64,000 bases of DNA from BPGX01 sp035405785. GTDB taxonomy: Bacteria > Bacteroidota > Bacteroidia > B-17B0 > Aurantibacillaceae. The stretch covers positions 31,171-95,170 of the forward strand of contig DAONJS010000010.1 of NCBI GenBank assembly GCA_035405785.1, written 5' to 3'. Shown here one piece after another: positions 37,186 through 45,104 of the stretch. Each line of letters begins with the position of its first letter. Positions within the stretch are counted from its first letter, which is position 1. The notes beneath the pieces are model-generated. The model worked only from the letters and a program-made list of their open reading frames with translations, was not told the DNA's origin and ran no database searches. The position numbers were made by a program, and so were the translations under genes.

Positions 37186-37557
37186 ATGAAAACAAAAGTT
37201 TGTTTGATTTTATATTGTAGTATAATGATGCTAATGTCTTGTAAAAAGAAACCTGCACCAGTTGATAATTCTAATAATTCAAACTCAAGTGCAGTTAAAG
37301 TTTATATGAATGCAGATAAAACAACAATTCGTTTAGGTCAGGAAGCAGTGGTAACTGCCAATGTTGAAGGCGGAAGTGGTAGTTTGACTTATGAATGGGA
37401 AGTAAATACAATTTCAAATTTGTTAGGAAGTGGAAATACTGTAACCTTTACACCTTGTTGTTCAAGTGTAGCTGGAGAAAATATTATCAAATGCAATGTT
37501 ACAGATTCAAAAGGTAATAAAGGCGTTGGACAAATTACTATTATAGTTAATCCATAG
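37186..37557 (+). CDS. Lipoprotein with Ig/PKD-like domain
   Basis: 123 residues. Signal peptide ending in MLMSCKKK with lipobox Cys19. An Asn/Ser-rich linker follows, then an Ig or PKD-like domain (about 40-122, LGQEAVVTANVEGGSGSLTYEWEVN and NVTDSKGNKGVGQITI). Probably on the outer surface or periplasmic face of the outer membrane. The barrel gene starts 5 bases downstream of the stop. The pair may form a surface complex, but the role is unknown. Confidence 0.7.
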   Translation: MKTKVCLILYCSIMMLMSCKKKPAPVDNSNNSNSSAVKVYMNADKTTIRLGQEAVVTANVEGGSGSLTYEWEVNTISNLLGSGNTVTFTPCCSSVAGENIIKCNVTDSKGNKGVGQITIIVNP

Positions 37558-37562
37558 TTTTT

Positions 37563-38486
37563 GTGAAAACAAAATTTATTAGTTATTGTTTATTTTTAGG
37601 AAGTTTATTTATAGAAATAATCAATAATTATGTAAAAGCACAATGTTGTAGTGCCAATCCTGTTGTGGGTTCTACAAATATCGGATTGTTGAGTAAAAAT
37701 ACATTGCGGGAAATTGCTTTTTACAGATACACTTATTCTGATACTTATTTTGAAAATGATAATAAAAGAGAAGATATTCATTATTTGCGATATTCTTTGT
37801 ATTCATACTTTGGAAATATTCTTTCTTATGGCATTAGTTCAAAATTTACAATTGATTTGGAATTAGGATATTATTTGAAAAAAGTGGAAAAAACAGATGC
37901 AGGAAGAATATTAAGCACAAATGGATTAAATAATGGTGTTGTTAGTTTGAAATACGGATTATTCAAAACATCTACATTTGAATGCACAATTGGAAGTGGT
38001 TTAAAATTTCCATTCTCATCTGATGTAAAGAAAATAGACGGAAGACCTGCTTCTGTATCATTACAACCATCTACTAATGCATTTGGCGGTGTGTTTTTAT
38101 TATTCTTATCAAAAAATTTTCCAGAAAATAAATTCAGAATGTTTTTGATTCACAGGGCTGAATTGTTGAATGCATATAATTCAATGTATTATATGAGAGG
38201 AAATACTTTTTTCACAACGCTCTTTTTATCCAAAAGTATTAGTGAAAGTTGGAGTATATTGTTGCAAATCAGGAATGAATACAGAACAAGAGATTATTGG
38301 TATGATATTCCACAAAAGGGAACAGGTGGTTTGTTGTTTTTTATTTCACCACAAATAAATTATAATTTCAAAGGATTTAATTTATCAATAGTTTATGATG
38401 TGCCAGTTTATAGAAATGTGAATGAACGACAAATTGTTAGTAAGTATGCTTTTTCTTTTATTTGCACAAAAGATTTTAATTTGTAA
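37563..38486 (+). CDS. Outer-membrane barrel protein of unknown function, GTG start
   Basis: 307 residues. The best start is GTG at 37563 (VKTKFISYCLFLGSLF...): it gives a signal peptide ending near VKAQ, and no ATG of the frame sits upstream. After an unusual CCSANPV segment the sequence shows barrel-like strands rich in aromatic residues, and YAFSFICTKDFNL at the end. It follows the lipoprotein gene by 5 bases and the asparaginase gene lies 2 bases downstream, so the three are probably one transcript. I cannot name the family. The di-cysteine start of the mature protein is striking. Confidence 0.65.
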   Translation: MKTKFISYCLFLGSLFIEIINNYVKAQCCSANPVVGSTNIGLLSKNTLREIAFYRYTYSDTYFENDNKREDIHYLRYSLYSYFGNILSYGISSKFTIDLELGYYLKKVEKTDAGRILSTNGLNNGVVSLKYGLFKTSTFECTIGSGLKFPFSSDVKKIDGRPASVSLQPSTNAFGGVFLLFLSKNFPENKFRMFLIHRAELLNAYNSMYYMRGNTFFTTLFLSKSISESWSILLQIRNEYRTRDYWYDIPQKGTGGLLFFISPQINYNFKGFNLSIVYDVPVYRNVNERQIVSKYAFSFICTKDFNL

Positions 38487-38488
38487 TA

Positions 38489-39514
38489 ATGCATTCAAAA
38501 AAAATTCTTTTAGTATACACGGGTGGAACAATAGGAATGATGCAGGATTTGAATAGTGGTGATTTAAAGCCATTAGATTTTAATCAAATTGTAAAATATA
38601 TTCCAGAATTATCAAGGTTTCCTGTGAATATAGATGCTTACACTTTTCCACCAATAGATTCATCAAACATTGCACCTGATGTATGGGTAAATGTTGCTCA
38701 GTTAATCTTTGAGAAATACAATTTATATGATGGGTTTGTTATTTTGCACGGCACAGATACTATTGCATACACGGCATCTGCATTGAGTTTTATGTTAGAA
38801 AATTTGACAAAGCCCGTTATTCTTACTGGTTCGCAATTACCAATAGGAGTATTACGCACAGATGGAAAAGAAAATATTATCACTGCTATTCAAATAGCTG
38901 CAGATACAGATTCTAATGAAATGCCTGTTATACAAGAAGTGGCAATATATTTTGAATACAAATTGTTCAGAGGTAATCGTTCTATTAAGTTTAGTGCTAA
39001 TCATTTTGATGCTATTCAATCGCCCAATTTTCCACCATTAGCAGAAGCAGGTATTGATATTGAATATAACTATAATGTTTTATATCGTTCAGAAAATAAA
39101 ACATTACAGTTGAGTAAAAATTTAGATAATTCCATTGCAGTAGTTCATTTATTTCCCGGAATTAGTGTAGAAATGTTAGAAAAACAATTTAGTGATATTC
39201 ATTGTAAAGCCCTTATTTTAAGGACATTTGGTTCGGGCAATGCACCAACAGATGAAAAGTTTTTGAAGTGGGTAGAAAATTTAATCAAAAGAAACATAAT
39301 AGTAGCCAATGTTACACAATGTTTGCAGGGAAGTGTTCAAATGGGTAAATATGAAACAAGTAAATATTTAAAAGAATTAGGTGTGATTGGAGCAGGCGAT
39401 ATGACTTTTGAAGCAAGTATAACTAAATTGATGTATTTATTAGGTAAATACGATGATATAAATAAAGTGAAAAATTTATTTGTAAAAAATTTAAGAGGAG
39501 AAAGAAGTGAATAG
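38489..39514 (+). CDS. ansA: L-asparaginase, type I
   Basis: 341 residues. The first catalytic site is in TGGTIGM (11-17) and the second in HGTDTIAYTAS (87-97), with the Thr-Asp pair. The absence of a signal peptide and the length match the cytoplasmic type I enzyme. It hydrolyses asparagine to aspartate and ammonia. It follows the barrel gene by 2 bases. At the stop codon begins a GTGAATAGTGAATAGTGAAAAG repeat (see 39508-39612). Confidence 0.95.
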   Translation: MHSKKILLVYTGGTIGMMQDLNSGDLKPLDFNQIVKYIPELSRFPVNIDAYTFPPIDSSNIAPDVWVNVAQLIFEKYNLYDGFVILHGTDTIAYTASALSFMLENLTKPVILTGSQLPIGVLRTDGKENIITAIQIAADTDSNEMPVIQEVAIYFEYKLFRGNRSIKFSANHFDAIQSPNFPPLAEAGIDIEYNYNVLYRSENKTLQLSKNLDNSIAVVHLFPGISVEMLEKQFSDIHCKALILRTFGSGNAPTDEKFLKWVENLIKRNIIVANVTQCLQGSVQMGKYETSKYLKELGVIGAGDMTFEASITKLMYLLGKYDDINKVKNLFVKNLRGERSE

Positions 39515-39612
39515 TGAATAGTGAAAAGTGAAAAACAGATTAAATATTCAATGTTCAATGCAATACTCAATCATCAATTAAAAAAATCACAACTCAAAAC
39601 TAAACACTTAAC
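39508..39612. repeat. Dispersed AT-rich repeat tract, family C
   Basis: The 3' end of ansA and the intergenic gap contain GTGAATAGTGAATAGTG, TATTCAATGTTCAATGCAA and CACAACTCAAAACTAAACAC, words that recur (partly inverted) at 35890-36034, 41160-41270 and 52955-52981. The sequence therefore extends into the last codons of ansA. No coding role apart from that. Confidence 0.5.
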
Positions 39613-39622
39613 ACTAAAAGGT

Positions 39623-39991
39623 CTATTTTCCTATTAATAACTTAATAGCGTATAAAATCAAGAAAACAGCGAAAATCTTTTTGAGATAATCATCGTGAAG
39701 TTGTGTGGCGTATTTGGAAGCAAAATAACTGGCTGTTAAAAATCCAAAAGACATTATTAAAGCATGAGTGATATTGACATTTCCAGATTTATAATAATTC
39801 ATCACAGCTAAAATACCTATTGGAGGCAACATTAATGCAAGGGATGTACCTTGTGCGGTCTTTTGTGAATAATGAAGTAATAAAACCAATAAAGGAATAA
39901 CAACTAAACCACCACCTATTCCTAAAAATGAACTGACTGTTCCCGCCAGTGCACCTATCATCAAAAGAATTAGAACAGTACTTAAATCCAT
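39623..39991 (-). CDS. Half-size TauE/SafE-type sulfite exporter family protein
   Basis: 122 residues from ATG 39991 (MDLSTVLILLMIGALAG). A longer frame exists but would overlap the upstream gene's coding end. The conserved SFLGIGGGLVVIPLL (about 20-34) and GTSLALMLPP are typical of the TauE/SafE permease family, with four membrane segments. Standard family members have a tandem duplication of about 250 residues, so this protein equals one half and may work as a dimer. The substrate is unknown. The TPR protein gene ends one base upstream. Confidence 0.75.
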   Translation of the reverse strand: MDLSTVLILLMIGALAGTVSSFLGIGGGLVVIPLLVLLLHYSQKTAQGTSLALMLPPIGILAVMNYYKSGNVNITHALIMSFGFLTASYFASKYATQLHDDYLKKIFAVFLILYAIKLLIGK

Positions 39992-39992
39992 T

Positions 39993-41147
39993 TTATTTAT
40001 ACTTATCTGCTTTTTCGGTATCACCAAAACGAAGGTATAGTTGTCTGAGTCGTTGTTTAACGGCTTTATCATCAGGTTTTAGAGTATAGTATTGTTCAAA
40101 ATAATCAACGGCTTTTTTGAAATATTCATTGGCTTTGGCTTCGTATTCTTTGGCTTTTTGAGTTTCTTTTGGAGGAAGGTCGGCTAATTTTTTGTTCCAT
40201 TCATTACCAGTATTAAAATAGTATGCGGCAACATTAAATAACACGGGCTCATTTTTAGGATTGAGTTCTAATGCTTTCAGATATTCTTTTTCGGCTTTTT
40301 CTTTTTCCCCCATTTTATCATAAAGATTACCAAGAACTGCGTGATAGGTTTCGTTATCAGGGCTTGCTTCAACGGCTTGTTCTAATTTTGTTTTTAATTC
40401 ATTGAGTTTTTTCTGTTTACTTAAAATTTCAATTTCAATATTGAGTAAATCCATGTTGTCATCAAAGATATTTTGCCCTTTGTGTAAAAAATCTAATGCA
40501 GTGGTTGTATCGCCTTTTGCTAAAGCAAGACGGGAAATACTTGTATAAATGCTTGGGTCCTTGTATTTGATAGAATACAATTGATTAGCTATTTCTTTTG
40601 ATTTTTCAAGGTTCTCAGAAATGTTATAGGTTTTGTATTTTTCAAACAACAATTTTTCTTTGGTAATGTTACTTCTTTTTAGTGCCTGATCTGGGTCAAA
40701 AGGAACAGCAGTTTCCAAAATATCAAATGCTTTAATCGCTTTTTCAAATTCCTTATTAGGTCTGTAAATTGCGGTTGCTTTGTAAATTAAATTATTACAT
40801 GCTACAATAAAATCATTTTTCACATCACTTTCGTTGTAATAAATTTTGTCTTTATCTAATTGAAAACATTTTACAAAACTTTCAACGGCTTTTTCAGATG
40901 CTTCGGGGTCTAAGTTTTTATATTTTTCATCTTTTGAAGATAATATGGCGGTATAAATTCTTCCGCGATACATCCATGCTTTTGCAGAATTAGAGGTGCT
41001 TTCATGAACAACAGCGGCATCTGCGGCTGTCTTAGCTTTATCTAGTTCTTTACTTCTTAAATAATTTGACGAATTTTGGACATTAAAACTTTGTCCAAAA
41101 ATTGTAACGGTATTAAGTATTAATGCACTTACAAGAACTTTTTTCAT
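39993..41147 (-). CDS. Tetratricopeptide-repeat exported protein
   Basis: 384 residues. Signal peptide MKKVLVSALILNTVTIFG then Gln. TPR units recur from about residue 60 to 370 (TTTALDFLHKGQNIF, GNLYDKMGEKEKAEKEYLKALELNPKNEP, ALELNPKNEPVLFNVAAYYF). A periplasmic scaffold or binding role is likely; no enzyme domain. It ends a base before the TauE-like gene and follows the M16 protease gene with a repeat-filled gap of 129 bases. Confidence 0.8.
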   Translation of the reverse strand: MKKVLVSALILNTVTIFGQSFNVQNSSNYLRSKELDKAKTAADAAVVHESTSNSAKAWMYRGRIYTAILSSKDEKYKNLDPEASEKAVESFVKCFQLDKDKIYYNESDVKNDFIVACNNLIYKATAIYRPNKEFEKAIKAFDILETAVPFDPDQALKRSNITKEKLLFEKYKTYNISENLEKSKEIANQLYSIKYKDPSIYTSISRLALAKGDTTTALDFLHKGQNIFDDNMDLLNIEIEILSKQKKLNELKTKLEQAVEASPDNETYHAVLGNLYDKMGEKEKAEKEYLKALELNPKNEPVLFNVAAYYFNTGNEWNKKLADLPPKETQKAKEYEAKANEYFKKAVDYFEQYYTLKPDDKAVKQRLRQLYLRFGDTEKADKYK

Positions 41148-41159
41148 ATATTTTAATTT

Positions 41160-41270
41160 TCAATTAATATTCAATGTTCAATTATTATTTTTTAATCACG
41201 AATTTTGACTTATTATTTTTTTTAAACATTATTCACTATTCGCAATTCAATTCTTTTGCCTATGCGGTAA
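41160..41270. repeat. Dispersed AT-rich repeat tract, family C
   Basis: The gap holds AATATTCAATGTTCAATTAT and TTATTCACTATTCGCAATTC, reverse-complementary or matching words of the tract at 39508-39612. Nothing else is seen in this gap. Confidence 0.45.
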
Positions 41271-41276
41271 AAGAAA

Positions 41277-44135
41277 TTAGTCAATGCTTAATTTTTTGGG
41301 TTTTAAATTGTTAAGAATAGGGCTATATTTATCGTCTTTCTTGTATTTTTCTAATTGCATTTCAATTACTGTTTTATCACCTACAAGGATAGTATTTAGC
41401 TTATTTGGCCAAAAGTATTTTTTAATTTGAGCATTGACTTCATCTTTAGTAATGTTCTTTAAGATTTCATTTTGTTTAGCAGAAAAATCTTTGTCTAAAT
41501 TAAATTCAGCCATCAAACTTAATAATTGTGCTTTGCTGGATGGTGATTCATATTTCAAGGCTTCAGAGTTTAATAAAGAATTTTTGGTAAATTCTAATTC
41601 TTTATCAGTAATTCCATTGTCTACAAAATTTTTAAATTCTTTGAGAACTTCTGCTACAGAAAGCACAGTAGCTGGTCTTTTTACAGAAGATGAAATTGTA
41701 AATGTGCCTTTGTATTTATCTCCACTAAATCTGGAATAAATACCATAAGTATAACCTTTATCTTCTCTTAAATTTAAGTTGATGCGGCTATTAAAGTTTC
41801 CACCAAATACAAAGTTAGCAATACGATTTTTGTAGTAATCACCAAAAGCATCAAATTTGAGAGAAGGATATCCCATCATTAAAACAGTAGAAGGAGCACC
41901 CGGTTTGTTGACAATAAACATTTGTCCATCTTTGGGTTCTGCAGGAACAGGAGGAGGTGTAATGGTTACATTTTTATTATTCCATTTATTTAAAAATTCT
42001 AACTTTTGTTTAGCTTCTTGTTCTGAAATATCTCCAACAATCACAACTTTGGCAAGATTTGGAGAATAGTATTTTTCATAATATTTTTTTACATCATCTA
42101 ATGTAATATTGTCAACAGTTTTTAATGATGCAGATTGTCCAAAAATAGTTTCGCCAAATAACACATAATTGTATGCTTTATTGGCCATTTCTTGTGGTTG
42201 TTTTTCTTGTTGTTTAATTCCTTCTTTCATTTCTTTTTTAAGTCGTTTAAATTCATCTTCTTTGAAAGCAGGATTAAATAATTTTTCTTCTAAAACTTTT
42301 AATGTTGCATCAAGATTTCTTTTTAAAGTAGTAATATAAATGGTAGTACTTTGTTTACCTGCACCAAATTGAATGGAACTTCCTAATTTATCCAATTCAG
42401 CTTCAATTTGTTCAGCAGTATAATTTTTAGTACTTTCGTTCATTAAAGCGGCAGTTAGATTGGCGAGTCCAAGTTTTTTAATATCTCCATGAGCAAGATC
42501 ACCGCCTTCGATGTCAATTTCAATAGTTACAATAGGGGTTTCATTAAATGGCGTGCCTAAACATTCAATACCATTATTAAGTTTAAACTTATAAACATCA
42601 GGAATTTTCACTGTCTTTGCAGGACCTGGAACAGGACGAACAGAGCGGTCAAAGTTATCAGGGTTAGGTTGATATTTTAAATTTGCATATTCTGGATTAG
42701 GTGGAAATTTTACACCTGCATTTGGGTTCACACTTTTTACAGAATCTTTTGGATTCAGAATAGGATAAGTGTTTAGAATAGCAGCACCTGTTCCTTTAAT
42801 GTATTTATTAAATACTCGTATAATATCCTCTTTTGTAACTTTATTATATCTGTCAATTTCATCAGATATAGAAAAGGTTTTTCCTAATGCTCTTTCCCAT
42901 TCAGCGATTTTAAATGATTTACTGAAAACACTTTCAAGAGCATCATACTGACTGGTTTCAAATTTTGCTTTGGCACGAGATAGTGCTTCATCTGTAATGC
43001 CTGTTTTTTCAAATTCATCTAAAGTTTCTTTTACTTGTTGGTCAAGTTCTTTAAAGAGTTTTTCATAATTAAGATCTTCGGGTGGGTAAGCAACTACATA
43101 TATTTTAAATTCACCATTTAATTCTTGTTTTTCATGTTGAACAGCAACTTGAACAGCTTTTTCAGTTTTTACAAATTTTTGATAGAAAATAGAGTTTTTA
43201 CCACCACCCATCATTTCTGCTAATAAATCTAATGCGGCTTCATCTTTATGATATTCGGGAACAGTAGGATATACTCTTAAATTTAATGGAAAATAAACTC
43301 TGTCACTATATGCTCCATATTTATCTTCTGGAAGCACAGGTGTTTTTGCTCTTAATTTTTTTACTTCCGGGCAGGGCTTGAGTGTTCCAAAGTATTTTTC
43401 AATCCAAGATAATGCTTGTTTTTTATCAAAATCACCAGCAATGGTTAAAATAGCATTATTAGGACCATACCATCTTAAAAAGAAGTTTTTAACATCATCT
43501 ATTGTAGCAGCATTTAATTCATCTACATAACCAATAGTTGGCCATGAATATGGATGTGCATTAGGATAAAGGATTTTATTTATTTCCTCTTCAAAGCCAA
43601 TAGCATAAGGTTGATTTTCAAAATTTTGAGATTTTTCATTTTTTACAGCATCTCTTTGATTTTCAAATTTTCTTGGATAAAGAGAGTCCAATAAAAATCC
43701 CATTCTGTCTGCTTCTAACCAGAGTGCTACTTCAAGATAATTAGAAGGTAAAGTTTCATAATATACAGTTCTGTCTCTTGTAGTGAAACCATTCATGTTT
43801 CCACCTGCTGTTTGAACAATTTTAAAATGTTCTTCATCTGCAACATGTTTAGATCCTTGAAACATCATGTGTTCAAAAAAGTGAGCAAAACCACTTCTAC
43901 CTAAATCTTCTCTGTTTGAACCTACTTTGTAAGTAACCATTACATTCACTACCGGATCAGAATGATCTTCATGCAATAATATAGTAAGTCCATTAGGAAG
44001 TTTATATTTTTCATAAGGGATAACAATTTTGCCCGGCTGTGGTTCTACTTTTTCTATGAGTTGTGCTTGTTGTTGTGCAAACATTGTAAAAAATGAAAGT
44101 GCAGAAACTGAAATTTGAAGCAGTTGTTTTTTCAT
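41277..44135 (-). CDS. Two-domain M16 zinc peptidase (insulinase/pitrilysin type)
   Basis: 952 residues from ATG 44135 (MKKQLLQISVSALSFFTMFA, signal peptide). The inverted zinc motif HFFEH is at 85-89, and Glu167 (VKNEKSQN) is the probable distal ligand. A second M16-type half begins near residue 500 (KLNNGIECLGTPFNETPIVT) but lacks HxxEH, as in other fused two-half members where one half is catalytically inactive. Probably a periplasmic or outer-membrane peptidase that degrades peptides. It is alone on its strand; TTTATTTGCCACAAA upstream is a probable promoter. Confidence 0.92.
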   Translation of the reverse strand: MKKQLLQISVSALSFFTMFAQQQAQLIEKVEPQPGKIVIPYEKYKLPNGLTILLHEDHSDPVVNVMVTYKVGSNREDLGRSGFAHFFEHMMFQGSKHVADEEHFKIVQTAGGNMNGFTTRDRTVYYETLPSNYLEVALWLEADRMGFLLDSLYPRKFENQRDAVKNEKSQNFENQPYAIGFEEEINKILYPNAHPYSWPTIGYVDELNAATIDDVKNFFLRWYGPNNAILTIAGDFDKKQALSWIEKYFGTLKPCPEVKKLRAKTPVLPEDKYGAYSDRVYFPLNLRVYPTVPEYHKDEAALDLLAEMMGGGKNSIFYQKFVKTEKAVQVAVQHEKQELNGEFKIYVVAYPPEDLNYEKLFKELDQQVKETLDEFEKTGITDEALSRAKAKFETSQYDALESVFSKSFKIAEWERALGKTFSISDEIDRYNKVTKEDIIRVFNKYIKGTGAAILNTYPILNPKDSVKSVNPNAGVKFPPNPEYANLKYQPNPDNFDRSVRPVPGPAKTVKIPDVYKFKLNNGIECLGTPFNETPIVTIEIDIEGGDLAHGDIKKLGLANLTAALMNESTKNYTAEQIEAELDKLGSSIQFGAGKQSTTIYITTLKRNLDATLKVLEEKLFNPAFKEDEFKRLKKEMKEGIKQQEKQPQEMANKAYNYVLFGETIFGQSASLKTVDNITLDDVKKYYEKYYSPNLAKVVIVGDISEQEAKQKLEFLNKWNNKNVTITPPPVPAEPKDGQMFIVNKPGAPSTVLMMGYPSLKFDAFGDYYKNRIANFVFGGNFNSRINLNLREDKGYTYGIYSRFSGDKYKGTFTISSSVKRPATVLSVAEVLKEFKNFVDNGITDKELEFTKNSLLNSEALKYESPSSKAQLLSLMAEFNLDKDFSAKQNEILKNITKDEVNAQIKKYFWPNKLNTILVGDKTVIEMQLEKYKKDDKYSPILNNLKPKKLSID

Positions 44136-44302
44136 AAAAATGATTTTGTGGCAAATAAAAGAAATTAAAAAGTGTTTTTCCAAATCAATTAACATAATTT
44201 TTAGTATTTGCTAAAATTGAATGTAATTTTTTCCACTCATCATAAAATATAACCAATTAAATAATTTTTCATAAAAGATATACATATTAGGATTTCATTG
44301 TA

Positions 44303-44310
44303 TAATTTTG
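44303..44310 (+). promoter_or_regulatory. Probable -7 box of the 44327 gene
   Basis: TAATTTTG followed by CCAAAAAATT, 17 bases before the ATG. A -33 TTG is not evident. Confidence 0.4.
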
Positions 44311-44326
44311 CCAAAAAATTAAATTT

Positions 44327-45007
44327 ATGAAAAAGATTATTTTTACATTATTATCAACAACAAGTATGTTGGTTTTTGGACAAAATGAAGGAACTGCTGT
44401 ATATGAAATGAGCATTGAAGGGCTTCCTCCAGAACAAGCATCAATGATGGGAGATATGACGATGAAAATTGTATGGAAAGGGGATAAATCATATTTTGAA
44501 CAAAGTTCTATGATGTATGAAATTAAATCAGTAACTGATGAGAATGGAACTTTGATGTTGATGGATCAAATGGGCAATAAATATTATATGAAATACAATC
44601 CTGAAGAATTAAAAAAGGAAAGTGACAAAGGTTCTGCCCCTGAATACAAAATTGAACAAACAAATGAAACAAAGAAAATAGCAGGGTATGATTGTAAAAA
44701 AGCAATTGTTACAACTAAAACTAAAGATGGCAAAGAATTAAAAATAGATATTTGGTATACAGATAAAATTCCAAATTATTATGCAAAGCAAAAAAACACA
44801 ACAAGACGAAATCAAGATATGAGTTATTTAAAAAGTATAAATGGTATGCCAATGGAATACACTATTCCTCAGGGACAAATGACAATAAAAGTAACCGCAA
44901 AAGAAGTTAATTTCAATCCTGTATCGGATGATATTTTCAAATTATCTACTGATGGATATACTGAAATTAAACCAGATGATTTAAAGAAAATGAGAGGGGG
45001 ACAGTAA
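44327..45007 (+). CDS. Exported DUF4412-like protein
   Basis: 226 residues. Signal peptide MKKIIFTLLSTTSMLVFG. The mature part (GTAVYEMSIEGLPPEQASM, NKYYMKYNPEEL and AGYDCKKAIVTTKTKDGKELKIDIWYTDKI) follows the DUF4412/GLPGLI-like pattern of Bacteroidota secreted proteins: a beta-rich domain that repeats Met-rich sheets. The function is unknown. It precedes the large SprB-repeat gene by 98 bases on the same strand, although that gene has its own promoter. Confidence 0.7.
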   Translation: MKKIIFTLLSTTSMLVFGQNEGTAVYEMSIEGLPPEQASMMGDMTMKIVWKGDKSYFEQSSMMYEIKSVTDENGTLMLMDQMGNKYYMKYNPEELKKESDKGSAPEYKIEQTNETKKIAGYDCKKAIVTTKTKDGKELKIDIWYTDKIPNYYAKQKNTTRRNQDMSYLKSINGMPMEYTIPQGQMTIKVTAKEVNFNPVSDDIFKLSTDGYTEIKPDDLKKMRGGQ

Positions 45008-45055
45008 AAAATGTAAAATTATTGATTGAGTGGTAGGATTTATTTATTTAAAAAC

Positions 45056-45087
45056 TTGAAAAAATGATTTACTTACTTTTAAATTTG
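45056..45087 (+). promoter_or_regulatory. Promoter of the SprB-repeat gene
   Basis: TTG (45056-45058), 21 bases, then TAAATTTG (45080-45087), followed by CGAGCAAAA. It lies 18 bases before the ATG. Confidence 0.65.
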
Positions 45088-45104
45088 CGAGCAAAATAAT
45101 ATTT

